Origin: Lepidostoma basale
Lineage: Eukaryota; Arthropoda; Insecta; Trichoptera; Lepidostomatidae
Length of the DNA stretch: 64,000 nucleotides
Assembly (NCBI GenBank): GCA_022606425.2
Contig: JAHDVF020001259.1
Span: forward strand, 1 to 64,000
Reading direction: 5' to 3'
The translations under genes and the position numbers were made by a program. This document shows, piece after piece, positions 9,718-19,534 of the stretch; within the stretch, counting starts at the first letter, position 1; every line of letters starts with the position of its first letter. The notes beneath the pieces were generated by a model. The model did no database searches. It saw nothing but the letters and a program-made list of their open reading frames with translations, and was not told where the DNA came from.

Positions 9718-10060
9718 TATTATTCTTCTTCTTCTTATTCTGCTTTATTTAGGACGTGTCCTGTTATTTCTCGGAGCCTGTTCCTGGGATGCAGATGTCC
9801 AACTGTCTCGCCATCTATTAGGTGGTCTTCCTGCAGTTCGATTTCCTGTTGATACCTTATTTGCAGCTATATTTATCACTCTTTCAGAACATGCTCTTTC
9901 CACATAATCTCTACAGTAGCGTCTTCTCAGTCTTCCCCATCGCACGACATCTTCTACATTGCAGATCTTTCTTATTTTAGAATTTCTTATTCTGTCTCGG
10001 AGTGTCGTTCCCGTAACGGATCTGAGAGTCTTCATTTCTGTGGTTTTGAGGAGATTTTTT
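9718..10060 (-). mobile_element. Family D LINE, 3' end
   Basis: Minus-strand frame 9745-10035 reads MKTLRSVTGTTLRDRIRN, KICNVEDVVRWGR and RTAGRPPNRWRDSW, then a GAAGAAGAA-type tail (TTCTTCTTC at 9724-9732). The continuous frame without stops suggests a fairly young copy, but only the C-terminus remains. Confidence 0.85.
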
Positions 10061-10106
10061 GCTATGATGATGATTAAATTTTAATTGATATTGGCAAATG
10101 AAAATT

Positions 10107-10255
10107 TAAAGAAATCAACAGCTGTGATGTATCACAGCTGTTGATTTTTTAACTTGAAATATAAACTTAACTAGACACGTAACGCTTGAAGCTGAATTCG
10201 TGTAAATGATTTTAAATTACAATTAAAATAATTAAATTTTATTGTTATGACCGAA
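10107..10255. repeat. Uncharacterised interspersed repeat
   Basis: Matches about 9000-9120 in order and orientation (ACAGCTGTGA, ACACGTAACGCTTGAAGCT and AATTCGTGTAA). A short inverted repeat, ATCAACAGCTGTGATG / ATCACAGCTGTTGAT, lies at 10112-10145. No coding content. Confidence 0.55.
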
Positions 10256-10259
10256 AATT

Positions 10260-10735
10260 AGACTTCTTAACGCATTTCAATCCGCAGAGTCGGTGTCATC
10301 TCGTACTTGCCGTAATAAATTGAGCAAACAAGTATACTCAGAGTACCAGGAGGGCATAACCGTCATAGCCACGCACAACGTACGCTTGTATATTTGGAAC
10401 ATGGTAAATTGCCATGCAAACGGGTGCGGAACGTGCGGAATCATGCAGGAGCCGCTAATAGGGCGACAGAGTGACTGCGGAGGTAAACACGCCGCTGACA
10501 AGACGGGTGTTAGCGTGTACTATACGTAGCTAACGCCGCTAGCGGAGTAAAGCGATCTCCTCACACTCGAGCCGTCCTGGTACTTGCGATGTCTCGCCAC
10601 CTGACACCGCCTTCATTGAAGGACTTACTGTAAGCCGCACCCGGCGGTCAGGCACAAAGGAAAGTGTTAACTGCGAAACACCACTCCAATATGAAACATA
10701 AAACACGACCGAACTATGTTCTCCTTGCACAAACA
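10260..10735. other. GC-richer island, function unknown
   Basis: This stretch is clearly less AT-rich than its surroundings and contains many CG dinucleotides. It matches no repeat seen elsewhere in the window. A plus-strand frame (10293-10529, 78 codons, Cys-rich near CHANGCGTCG) and minus frames (10277-10501, 10539-10736) are open, but none resembles a known protein. It could be a host regulatory element or exon, or an unlisted repeat. Confidence 0.4.
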
Positions 10736-11453
10736 AACTAACTAACCATCACGCCGTCTCCCCGAAGAAGTAGGCAGAAAGAATGGACTGCCACATTTTT
10801 CTTTCCTGACATATTTCTCTCGATTCCTCAACATTTATACATCGTGTATGCACGCGCGTCGATTTCTCTGACTTCTCACGTGGCCGATATTCAATATTTG
10901 ATTTATTTGATCGTGCCACGTTTTCCTCTGTCTTCCTCTATTTCTGGTTCCATTTACATCGTTAAAATATATTTTTTTTACCATTATTTCTTCATTCATT
11001 ATTTCCATGTGCCCAAACCATCTTAATGATCCTTTCATTATTTCGTTCATAACACCATCACTCGCACCGCATTCACTTCTTATATTATATTTTCATTTGA
11101 CACTCTATAATACACCTAGTATCCACACATTCGTCTAAGAGATCTCATTTCTGCTGCATTTATTCTACTTTCATCCTTCTTTTGCCAGTTCCATGCTTTG
11201 CTTCCATACATACCGATCGGTAGAAGAACACCATTGTGCACTGTCATTCTAGATTTTTTGGATAAGTTTTTGTTTGCGATGACAACTTTAAGTGCACCAT
11301 TCACATTGTTGCCTGCCCCAACCCTTCTTTTAATATCCCTCTCCACTCGCCCATTTCTTGTTAACATACTACCTAAATACACGAACCCATCTACTGGCTC
11401 CGAATTTTCACCATTCACGCTAATGTTATCATCAGATCATTTCGCATGCTTAC
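10736..11453 (-). mobile_element. RTE-A LINE, 5'-truncated copy
   Basis: The minus strand carries the C-terminal domain (10835-11050: GHMEIMNEEIM, RNRGRQRKTWHDQI) and the post-palm region (11116-11418: YLGSMLTRNGR, GALKVVIANK, HNGVLLPIGMYGSKAW). About 60 bp around the KVMIFEKEG codons is deleted near 11425. The tail is AACAAACTAACTAACC. Confidence 0.88.
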
Positions 11454-11925
11454 CTATTTATGTTATCCTTGTACAATGTAATATTATTCTACCTTTATTG
11501 TTGTATCTTATATTTTATTTGTAAGTCCTTGTACTCGTATTCGAATGTCAAGCATCATCTTAAATAAAAAAAATTAGAACATGAACACAAGCAATTAGAT
11601 ACTCATTATAATTTTAGTAACATAATGAAGAGAAACATTTGAAATTGAAAACATACACGATATTCTTTGGAGTATATTCCATCGATTTACGCTTTCACAA
11701 GGCACTGACATGATTACTTAGTTGGTTTGCTTAGAAATTGACTCGAGAACATAATATTCGCTTTGAATGATATTCCTTTGGAGTAGAGAAGATATTTCAA
11801 GGCAGAATAAAAGCAAGAGAAGCGTTTACATCCCAAACGATATGCGATAGCAGAATACAGGTAAGCTGTAACCTAAACTGAGCGCGTGAAATACTCCGAA
11901 AAACATAAATAGGATTGTACGTATG
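11454..11925. other. No gene; possible retroposed 3' UTR
   Basis: Bases 11460-11575 run TATTGTTGTATCTTATATTT, then AAATAAAAAAAATTAG, which looks like a polyadenylated 3' end (AATAAA plus an A run). No reading frame is attached to it. The rest is unassigned. Confidence 0.4.
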
Positions 11926-12222
11926 AAAACCAAACATCGAACTGGCAAAAGAAGGATGAAAGTAGAATGAATGCGGTAGAAATGAGAACTCTTAGACGAA
12001 CGTGTGAAACATCTGTGTATGATAGAGTGTCGAATGAAAATATAAGAAGTGAATGCGGTGCAAATGTGAGCGTTATGAACAAAATAAAGAAAAGATCATT
12101 AATAAGGTTTGTAAACATGGAAAGAATGAATGAAGAAAAAATGGTAAAAAATATATGCTAACGATGTAAATGGAACTAGAAATAGAGGAAGTCCGTGTAA
12201 AACGTGGCACGATCAAATATTT
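11926..12222 (+). mobile_element. RTE-A LINE fragment, 3' truncated
   Basis: The plus strand reads NWQKKDESRMNAVEMR, ECGANVSVMNKIKK and MERMNEEKMVKN, then stops near the RGRPRK block, with no 3' tail. It abuts a family D copy on the other strand. Confidence 0.8.
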
Positions 12223-12235
12223 ACTATAAAATATA

Positions 12236-12590
12236 TTCTTCTTATTTTTCTCTCCTTACAGTAGACCTATGTGGTCTGTTCTCCAGAGTGTTTCTCCTCC
12301 AATGATGTAGACTTCCAGCTGTCCTTCCGTCTTTTAGGAGGTATTCCAGGAGGACCGGTGCCATGAGTCTGCCAATATAGGGGAGTCTGGTGGTGTCCAT
12401 TTTTTGAACATGACCGTACCAGTCCCTTTTTCTCTGTCTGCTCACGCGATCTCTCAGTGTCTTGCCTGCTATCATCCTCAGTGTCTTCATTTCGAAAGTC
12501 CTCAAAACTTGTTTGGTCCTTACGTTGTCTGCCCTTGCTTCTTCGCCATATGTTATTATTGGTCTTACGCATGCTTTATAGATTCTCATC
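12236..12590 (-). mobile_element. Family D LINE, 3' end
   Basis: Minus-strand frames 12242-12589 and 12267-12572 read RIYKACVRPIITYGEEARAD, KTLRMIAGKTLRDRV and KDGRTAGSLHHW. The C-terminus (DGRTAGSLHH) differs from the GRPPKRWRD type, so D includes at least two subfamilies. The two frames overlap and reflect a frameshift. Confidence 0.82.
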
Positions 12591-12695
12591 TTACTCTAAT
12601 TTAAATATGAGAAATTGAAATTAATTTTAAAATCCACCAATTTGAATCGCTGTATGATTACGGAGAAAGCTATAATGGTGTGTCCAGATAGAATA

Positions 12696-12895
12696 ATATG
12701 ACAGCCCATCTATCTATGTATGAATGAGAAGATTATATCTAAGTAGCATGTTCACAACAGATGGCCGAACGGACAGTGACGTAGAAAGAAGGTTTGATAC
12801 GGGTAACAAAGAAAATGGAGCTTTAAAAATATTTAATGAAAACAAGAATGTATCAATAAAAACGAAAATGACCATTTACAATGGAGACTAACCTC
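12696..12895 (+). mobile_element. RTE-A-like LINE fragment
   Basis: The plus strand reads SMFTTDGRTDSDVERRFDTG, NGALKIFNENKN and KTKMTIYNGD: the post-palm block of RTE-A in a diverged form, with stops. Confidence 0.65.
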
Positions 12896-12899
12896 CTGG

Positions 12900-13716
12900 T
12901 TAAAACACTTACGTGTGCATAATACCAATAATAACATATGTCGTTAAAGCAAGGACAGACACAGTTAGGCCCAAACTAGTGCTGTGAAATCCGAGATTGA
13001 GAAGCTGGCAAGACACTAAGAGATCGCGTGAGAAATACCAGAATAAGTGAGATATGCGGGGCTGATGATAATATTATAAGATGGAGTAGACAGATAAAGA
13101 CGGACTTCCCTATATTGCACTACATAATTAGCCTGAAAAAAAAACTAACTAACCATCACGACCATTTCCCCGAAGGGGTAGGCACAGAAGATGGATCGCC
13201 ACAATGGCCTGTCCTGGCATACCTCTCGGGCTTCCTCTACATTCATACATCGTACCATGCACGCACGTCGATTATTCCGACTTCGAATGTGGCCGCCTTC
13301 TAGTAATTGATTATTTTGGTCATGCCATGTTTTCCTCGGTCGTCCTCGGCTTCTTTTTCCACTCACGCTGCTTGTGTACAACTTTTTAACCATTCTTCTC
13401 TCATCCATTCGTTCCATATGTCCAAACCATCTCAGGGATCCTTTTTTAATTTTATCCATGATGCAGTCATCTGCCTTACATTTCTCTCCTATTTCATCGT
13501 TCGGTATTCTATCATACAACGTTTTCCCGCACATTCTTCTTAGCGATCTCATTTCTACGGCGTTTATCCTGCTTTCATCCTTCTTTTGCCAGTTCAAGCT
13601 AGAAGACCTCCGAAAATATGGAAGGACAGCTTGGAATCCACCTCACATGAGGAGCAACTGCTCTGGAGAACAGACCACATAGTTCTACAGCAAGAAAGAA
13701 GAAGGAGAAGAAGATA
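12900..13716 (+). mobile_element. Family D LINE split by an RTE-A insertion
   Basis: The first part (12900-13138) reads IIPIITYVVKARTDTVRPK and RDRVRNTRISEICGADD. After the RTE-A insertion it resumes (13605-13716) with KYGRTAWNPPHMRSNCSGEQ and a GAAGAAG tail. The join matches the intact order at 53.3 kb (TTTATTGCACTATGTAGTGG, then GATGGAAGAACATCTTGG). Frames are broken. Confidence 0.75.
13141..13604 (-). mobile_element. RTE-A LINE, 3' fragment nested in family D
   Basis: Minus-strand frame 13145-13597 (150 codons) reads MNWQKKDESRINAVE, GKTLYDRIPNDEIGEKC, GHMERMDERRM, KRSRGRPRKTWHDQNNQ and YPFGEM. It belongs to a subgroup with LYTSSVSGKRSRGRP, like 426-743. Confidence 0.9.
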
Positions 13717-13734
13717 AAATAGTCAAATGTAATA

Positions 13735-13835
13735 TCAAATGTCATTTAATAATGCTTTAGAAGGACGAAACATGTCATTCTCATAAAATATAATAAAACT
13801 TCTAGAAAACTGACGTTTTCATCCGTATTAATTAT
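13735..13835 (+). mobile_element. P4 fold-back arm with decayed hammerhead-like motif
   Basis: Contains TTTAATAATGCTTTAGAAGGACGAAACATGTC, in order a stem remnant, GAAA, palindrome ACATGT and C, then ATAAAACTTCTAGAAAACTG. The same order recurs at 41.7 kb. Box 1 is too degraded to call. Confidence 0.5.
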
Positions 13836-13875
13836 TGAATTAAATCAGTTGTGTGAACTGTTAAATTTACAACAC

Positions 13876-14344
13876 TGTTATAGTATGGAAACGTAGCATA
13901 GAACTAGCAAAAGAAAGATGAAAATAGAATAAATGCAGTAGAAATGAAATCTCTCGGACGAATGTGTAGATACTCTGTGTATAATAGAGTGTCGAATGAA
14001 ATATAAGAAGTGAATGCGGTGCGAAGGATGGTGTTATGAACAAATTAATAAAAGGATCATTAAGATGGTTTGGACATACGGAAAGAATGAATGGTAAAAA
14101 AAATATTTGTTAACGATGTAAATGGAACCAGATATAGAGGAAGACCGAGGAAAACGCGGTACGATCAAATAAATCAAATATTGAATGTCGGCCATGTGAG
14201 GAGTCAGAGAAATCGACGCGCGTACATGACACGATGTATGAATGTTGAGGAAGCGAGATAAATATGTCAGGAAAGAAAAGTGGGGCAGTCCATTATTTCT
14301 GCCTACCCCTTCGGAGAGACGGCGTGATGGTTAGTTAGTTAGTT
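13876..14344 (+). mobile_element. RTE-A LINE, 3' end
   Basis: The plus strand keeps the KKDENRIN-type, RVSNEI, GHTERMN, RGRPRKTRYDQI and YPFGETA regions with frameshifts, ending GACGGCGTGATGG and a TTAG tail at 14330-14344. Confidence 0.85.
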
Positions 14345-14345
14345 A

Positions 14346-14430
14346 TAGTATCACTTTTTTTAATTATACACATTTTAAAAATGTCGCGACAGCTGTTTCG
14401 CCAACCGATGTTGACATTATCAGGTGGAAC
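14346..14430 (-). mobile_element. P1 fold-back arm
   Basis: On the minus strand: CTGATAA, extra T, hairpin GTCAAC-ATCG-GTTGGC, GAAA, palindrome ACAGCTGT, C (14389-14424). Only one arm is present. Box 1 has one change (GA to AA) and stem II a G-T wobble. Confidence 0.6.
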
Positions 14431-14702
14431 AAATAACCAAAGATTCCAATTGAAAGTTAAATAACTAAAGATACAAATTGAATCATTATTGATAAATTAT
14501 ATCAAACGCCGCCACAGCGCTTAGGCACTATGGTACGCAATATAAATGGAATTTGAAACCACACACATTTGGTCTTAGTAACTATCTAAGGCGCCTTTTA
14601 CCGTTCGATTATATTCGGTTACACCCCGAAACAAATAATATTGCAGGCGATACAAACAACTGGAAGAAGGAAGGTTCTTTATATAATATTAATGTCAAAT
14701 CG
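14431..14702. other. No gene recognised
   Basis: Unassigned DNA with no shared repeat or reading frame that I can identify. Confidence 0.4.
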
Positions 14703-14801
14703 TTAACTAACTAACTAACCATCACGCCGTTTCATCGGAAGGGGTAAGCAGAGAGGGTGGACCGCCGTACTGCACTGTCCCGACATACCTCTCTAGTTTT
14801 C
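14703..14801 (-). mobile_element. RTE-A 3' tip
   Basis: About 98 bp of the RTE-A end (TAACTAACTAACTAACC, then CGGAAGGGGTAAGCAGAGAG), cut off after the ACATACCTCTCT segment. It is directly followed by two more RTE-A 3' ends in the same orientation. Confidence 0.8.
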
Positions 14802-14999
14802 TAACTAACTAATTAACTAACCATCACGCCGTCTCCCCGAAGGGGTAGGCAGAAGGAATGGACTGCCACACTTTTCTTCTAACTAACTAACTAACTTACC
14901 ATCACGCCGTCTCCCCGGAGGGGTAGGCAGAAAGAATGGAACGCCACACTGTTCTGTCCTGACATACGCCTCTCGCTTCCTCTACATTCATACATCTTG

Positions 15000-15542
15000 T
15001 CATGCACGCACGTCGATTTTCCGACTCCTCACGTGACCGACATTCAATATTTGATTGATTTGATCGTGCCACGTTTTCCTCGGCCTTCCTCTATTTTTAG
15101 CTCCGTTCACGCCGTTTACATATACCTTCTTTACCATTCTGTCTTCACTCATTCTTTCCATGTGTCCAAACCATCTTAATGACCCTTTCCTTATTTTGTT
15201 CATAACACTTTCTTTCGCACCACATTCACTTCTTATACTTGCATTTGTCACTCTATCATATACATATTTGATACACATTCGTCTTAGAGATCTCATTTCT
15301 ACTGCATTTATTCTACTTTCATCCTTCTTTTGCCAGTTCCATGCTTCACTTCCATACATAAGGGTCGGCACAAGAACACCATTGTGCACTGCCATCTTAG
15401 CTTTTTTGGATAGGCTTTTGTTTGCGATGACAACTTTAAGTGCACCATTTATTCTGTTGCCTGCCCCAACCCTTCTTTCAATATCCTTCTCCACCCTCCC
15501 ATCCTTTGTAAACATACTTCCTAAATAAACAAATTCATCCAC
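15000..15542 (-). pseudogene. RTE-A C-terminal domain (full-length copy)
   Basis: 180 codons that begin just after the P2 insertion. YLGSMFTKDGR is at residues 6-16, GALKVVIANK at 33-42, the GSEAWNWQKKDES block at 64-76, GHMERM at 126-131 and RGRPRKTWHDQI at 151-162. The frame is lost just before the final block, after VRSRK. In sense it follows the palm directly. The domain's function in RTE elements is not settled; a nucleic-acid-binding role is plausible. Confidence 0.9.
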
Positions 15543-15572
15543 TTGTTCCAGATTTTCACCGTTTATACTAAT

Positions 15573-15809
15573 AATAATTAAATAAAACGATGTTTTTTAA
15601 CTACTTCCACTTTTGTCTTTATTTAGACAGCGACCGGTTTCGCCAGACTCGCTGGCATCGACAGACTCACCAGTCTGTCGATGCCAGCGAGTCTGGCGAA
15701 ACCGGTCACTGTCTAAATAAAGACAAAAGTGGAAGTAGTTAAAAAACATCGTTTTATTTAATTATTATTTAAAATGAACTTCCATCAAGAGATTTCAGTA
15801 AAATCATTC
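15573..15809. mobile_element. P2 fold-back unit, 237 bp, with 12-bp TSD
   Basis: Inverted arms (about 15573-15664 and 15675-15767) each carry AAATAAAACGATG, TTAACTACTTCCACTTTTGT and a CGACCGGTTTCGCCAG-type motif. A 40-bp single-copy tail follows (AAAATGAACTTCCATCAAG). The RTE-A target GTTTAYACTAAT is repeated at 15561-15572 and 15810-15821 with one mismatch. This shows a discrete mobile unit inserted into RTE-A coding sequence, without coding capacity of its own. Confidence 0.88.
15675..15707 (+). ncRNA. Hammerhead-like motif (P2 lineage)
   Basis: CTGTCGA, an extra T, hairpin GCCAG-CGAGT-CTGGC, GAAA, palindrome ACCGGT, C. The inverted partner is at 15632-15664. Box 1 has T instead of the conserved A6, so catalysis is uncertain even though stems II and III are perfect. 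Confidence 0.5.
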
Positions 15810-16223
15810 GTTTACACTAATGTTGCACACTGTCATGCTTCCTTCTTTTTCGAAAATCATTACCTTAGACTTATTCACATTCATCATCAAATCGTATCGC
15901 TTGCATACCTCATACATCCTAGACACCAGGGCTTGCAGTTCGTGCTCGTTGTCTGCAAGTAACACAGCGTCGTCCGCATACAACAAACAGCTTACTGAAA
16001 CATCTTCCATTTTTGCACCTGCTTCCAACCCTTTCAGCTCTTTCATACACTTGTCCATATATAGATTAAACAACCATGGAGACATTACACACCCCTGTTT
16101 GACACCTTTATTGATATCAAACCAGGCTGTAAGATCCCCATTTACTCTGACACTAGCAGTGCTTTCTGTGTACAGCGATGTAATTGCCGTGATCAGTTTT
16201 GTGTTTATTCCATATTCCGACAA
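15804..16223 (-). pseudogene. RTE-A reverse transcriptase palm (full-length copy)
   Basis: 139 codons. GVKQGCVMSPWLFN at residues 40-53 is the RT motif before the active site, and YADD at 82-85 holds two of the catalytic aspartates. NVNKSK at 115-120 is the following conserved block. The downstream end is truncated by the P2 insertion at 15809. The frame differs from that of the upstream RT segment, so a frameshift lies between 16223 and 16294. Confidence 0.92.
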
Positions 16224-16293
16224 TATTTCCCACAGTTTACCTTAATCTACGCGATCATATGCTTTTTGCAAATCGACAAACGCATAGAAGAGT

Positions 16294-17478
16294 TTACGGT
16301 TTTTGGCCATAAACTTCTCTGTCACTGTACGAAGTGCAAAAATTTGATCCATGCATCCTCTGCCATTTATTAAAAGCGCCTTGCACATCCCAAACTCTAT
16401 CACTCGTCGTCTTTCTTACTCTTTCTATTAAAATTCTGCCATAGATTTTACCAACAACACTCAAAATACTAATAGCTCTGTAGTTTCCACATTCCATATG
16501 GGATCCTTTTCCTTTGTACAGAGGCAAGATAACTGCTCTCCTCCAGTCGAGTGGGGTATATCCCTCCTCCAAGCAATGGTTGAACAGTTTACATATCCAT
16601 GCGGAAACTACTTCGCCACCGTTTTTGATAAATTCTATAGCGATGCAGTCATACCCTACAGCTTTTCCACTTTTCATTGCTTTCATAGATCTTTCAATCT
16701 CATTCATACTTATTTTTTCTGTATTGTCATTTATACCAATCGCGTTTACACCAGTTCTAAAGCTTTCATCAACACTTGTATCACCACCATACATTTCTTT
16801 AAAATACTCCATCCATCTCACTTGTACGATCTTACTTTCCGTTACCATTCTTCCCTCACTATCCAAAATTGCTTTCACACATCCGCTTTCAGGAGGATTT
16901 CGGGCTTTCTTCACTTCCTTCCAAAACATTTTAATATTGTCCCCGAAGTTCTTTGTCATTTTGAGCCCTTCTTCCTCCCTCAGCTTTTCTTTTTGCGCTT
17001 TCACTACCGACTTCACTTTCTTCTTGCACACCTTATACAAATCATTTGCACTTTCATACTTACCTCTGTCATTCTTATTTATCGAAAGCATATTCAACCA
17101 AGCATCCTTCTTCTCTTTAACTGCACTCTTTACGTCATCATTCCACCACGCATCCCCTTTCCTTCTTCCTTGTACACATACACCACACGATTCTTTCGCT
17201 GCTTCACACAAACTTTCCTTTAAATACTCCCAGGTATCGTCAACATTCAACAAACTTACATCAGACACACACAATCTTTCGTTCACTTTTCTCACGAAAT
17301 TATCTCTTACGTCATTGTTTTGTAGTTTTTCAACTTTGACTCTAGTTGGTGCGGCCACTGTTTTGCTTCTTCTGGTTCGCCATCCCCGGAAAAGGATCAC
17401 TTTTGCCACTACTAAAAAGTGATCCGTTTCCATTTCGGCTCCCCTGAAAACCCTCGTATCAATAGTATCCGCCCGCAA
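16294..17478 (-). pseudogene. RTE-A endonuclease end and RT N-terminal half
   Basis: 394 codons. TDH at residues 18-20 matches the conserved SDH catalytic triad of APE endonucleases. WWND at 111-114, GKAVGYD at 271-277, LPLYKGKG at 318-325 and NYRAISIL at 332-339 are the linker and the first RT blocks. The residues after about 370 are out of frame with the expected continuation. Long open frames on the opposite strand (16498-17422) are antisense shadows. Confidence 0.92.
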
Positions 17479-17494
17479 TCAATAATGACGTAAT

Positions 17495-18136
17495 CTATAA
17501 TTGACCTTTCATTTCCTCTTTCCCAAGTAGTCTCCTTCCATTGTCGTTTATTCTTCTATCTCCAAACCTTCCCAGGCAATCCTCATATCCACTCCTTCGA
17601 ATTCCCACCCAACCATTCATATCACCTGCAATTATTAACCTTTCATTGTCTTTCTTGCACATCAATGTCTCGCTCACCTTATCCCAAAACTCGTCCTTGA
17701 TCGCCTCAATTTCGTTGTTGACGGGAGCATAACCAATCAACAGGAATACTCTCGTTAACCCAATCTTGAAGCGAATCCACATGAGTCTTGGACTAACACA
17801 TTCATACCCTTTCATACATTCTATCATCCTTGGAGCTAGCACCGCCGCCACGCCCTGACATGCTCTGTGGTCTTTAGGTACTCCCGACCACAGAACAAGC
17901 TTATCTGCATGCTCATTGGATCCACACTCTTTCATCATGCATTCAGTCACACATAAAATATCTAAACTCTTATATTCTATCTCTACACACATCTCATTCA
18001 TCTTTTCTTTCATACCCCCTCTAATATTTAACGTTCCAATGCGGCATTCCACTCTCCTCTGTTCGCCTCCGCGGGAGACGCGGCGTGATGGGTTGCGGAC
18101 CTCATCGACACCTGTAAGCATATCTCCCGCACACAC
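17495..18136 (-). pseudogene. RTE-A APE-type endonuclease (full-length copy)
   Basis: 213 codons. Conserved sites are GTLNIRG at 34-40, the catalytic Glu in VTEC (E66), GYAPV at 135-139 and GDMN at 171-174 (D172, N174). This enzyme nicks target DNA to prime reverse transcription. The stop at 17495 and the switch of frame to 17478 separate it from the rest of the domain, including the TDH site. Met at 18136 is the first in frame; residues 7-33 are the part kept in the mini-RTE derivatives. Confidence 0.92.
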
Positions 18137-18756
18137 TTACTTTCTAAGACATTATTTCCTATATATTATATTTCTCTACATAATTACTACAACTAAAAGT
18201 ACACAAAAATAATAATATGACATAATAACTAAAGTACACATAATAATAAAACGAAATGTCTTTTTATCTTCGGCTCGCTTCGGCACACTTTTCTTTCCTG
18301 ACATATTTCTCTTGCCTCCTCAACATTCATACATCGTGTCATGCACGCGCGTCGATTTCTCCGACTCCTCACATGGCCGACATTCAATATTTGATTTATC
18401 TGATCGTGCCACGTTTTTCTCGGTCTTCCTCTATTTCTGGTTCCATTCACATCGTTAATATTTATATTTTTTCACAATTCTTTCTTAATTCATTCTTTCC
18501 ATATGTCCAAACCATCTTAATGATCCTTTCATTATTTTGTTCATAACACTGCCATGCGCAACGCATTCATTTCTAATTTTTTCATTCGACACTCTATCAT
18601 ACACAGAGTATCCACACATTCGTCTAAGAGATCTCATTTCTACTACATTTATTCTACTTTCATCCTTATTTTGCCAGTTCCATGCTTCGCTTCCATACAC
18701 AAGGGTCGGTAGAAGAACACCATTGTGCACTGCTATTCTAGTTTTCTATATTAATA

Positions 18757-19218
18757 TTAACTAACTAACTAACAAACCATCAAGCCGTCTCCCTAAAAGG
18801 GTAGGCAGAAAGAATGAACTGTCACACTTTTACTGGTGCGGCACTTCATCCTTCTCTTTTCGCCCCGCGGGAGACACGGTTCGATAGGTTGCGAACCTCA
18901 TCGCCACCAATAGGCATCTCCCGCGCACACTTCGATCGTCCAACACCCACAAAATAAATCTAAAACAAATAATTTAAAATACAATGATATAAAATAAAAT
19001 AACATAATAAAAATAATTTAACACAAAATGTTTTTTTTAGATGGTGCACATATTATCTATTTAATTTATGTTCCACGTATCCACTGTTTATTTTTAATTT
19101 AGCACCATAATGTAATAACAGATAATGTTTTTTTCAATGTTGCACATGTTGACATGGACGATCCGGACTTTTGTGTTTATTTACTTTACGTTACACATAT
19201 CCACCGTTTTTATATAAA
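18757..19218 (-). mobile_element. Mini-RTE (5'/3' fusion of RTE-A), 5' truncated
   Basis: In sense it holds about 300 bp of 5' leader, the first ~100 bp of RTE-A coding sequence (CACCAATAGGCATCTCCCGC on the plus strand) and, directly joined, the last ~75 bp of RTE-A with its TTAG tail. The join GCCGCA[C]CAGTAAAAGTGTGACAG is the same as in the copies at 28, 42 and 61 kb. It encodes no protein and needs RTE-A enzymes in trans (inference). Confidence 0.85.
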
Positions 19219-19534
19219 AACATCTTGCATCTATTTATTTAAAAACTTCGGACCGATTTCGGCAGTAGCATGTGAAATTTGGTGAAAAAATCTGTATTTG
19301 AAAAATCATACGGTGAAAATATTCTGTAATGGACTCCATGAAACAAACATTTCAAATAAAAATTAATGTACCACTTGTAAGAAATTTCAATTACAAAACT
19401 TATATTACTTCATTTGTTAATAAACTTACCAAAACAAATGCTTAAGCTGAACCTCGAATAAAGTAGAATTATTGGCGTACCTGAAACAAATTAAAACAAA
19501 AAGGAATTAATTACATTTTGTATAAATACTCAAA
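19219..19534. other. No gene; faint fold-back remnant
   Basis: CGGACCGATTTCGGCAGTAGC at 19249-19270 resembles a decayed hammerhead-like arm on the minus strand (GAAATCGGTCC), but the rest of the motif is not recoverable. Confidence 0.35.

Larger units (their letters stand above)
14879..18283 (-). mobile_element. Full-length RTE-A LINE (3,405 bp incl. insertion)
   Basis: This is the only copy here with both ends. In sense it runs from a ~147-bp 5' leader (18137-18283, starting CCGAAGCGAGCCGAAG) through an APE endonuclease, RT fingers/palm and C-terminal domain to a TTAG tail (14879-14900). The identical 12-mer CACACTTTTCTT flanks it (14867-14878 and 18284-18295). A single long frame would be normal for an RTE LINE; here at least two frame breaks and a 237-bp P2 insertion (15573-15809) inactivate it. 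The four coding pieces are listed separately. Confidence 0.92.
14802..18745 (-). mobile_element. Older RTE-A copy, split by the full-length copy
   Basis: Its 3' tip is at 14802-14878 and the rest at 18284-18745. Across the gap the sequence continues exactly at CACACTTTTCTT, the 12-bp target duplication of the inserted full-length element. The distal part (frames 18229-18450 and 18485-18730) reads GHMERMN, RGRPRKTWHDQI, VYDRVSNEKIRNEC and HNGVLLPTLVYGSEAWNWQ. Confidence 0.88.

Noticed and set aside
15573..15809. P2 as an ordinary DNA-transposon MITE
   Set aside because: The inverted arms suggested it, but the TSD is 12-13 bp, the ends are not the arm tips (a single-copy tail lies on one side) and the arms carry hammerhead-like cores.
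16498..17422. Long plus-strand open frames (up to 302 codons) as a host gene
   Set aside because: They lie exactly antisense to the RTE-A endonuclease/RT frame, have no recognisable domain and are low-complexity Ser/Thr/Phe-rich, as expected of a shadow frame.
14879..18283. Active RTE-A
   Set aside because: At least two frame changes and a P2 insertion break the frame, so it cannot make its protein.
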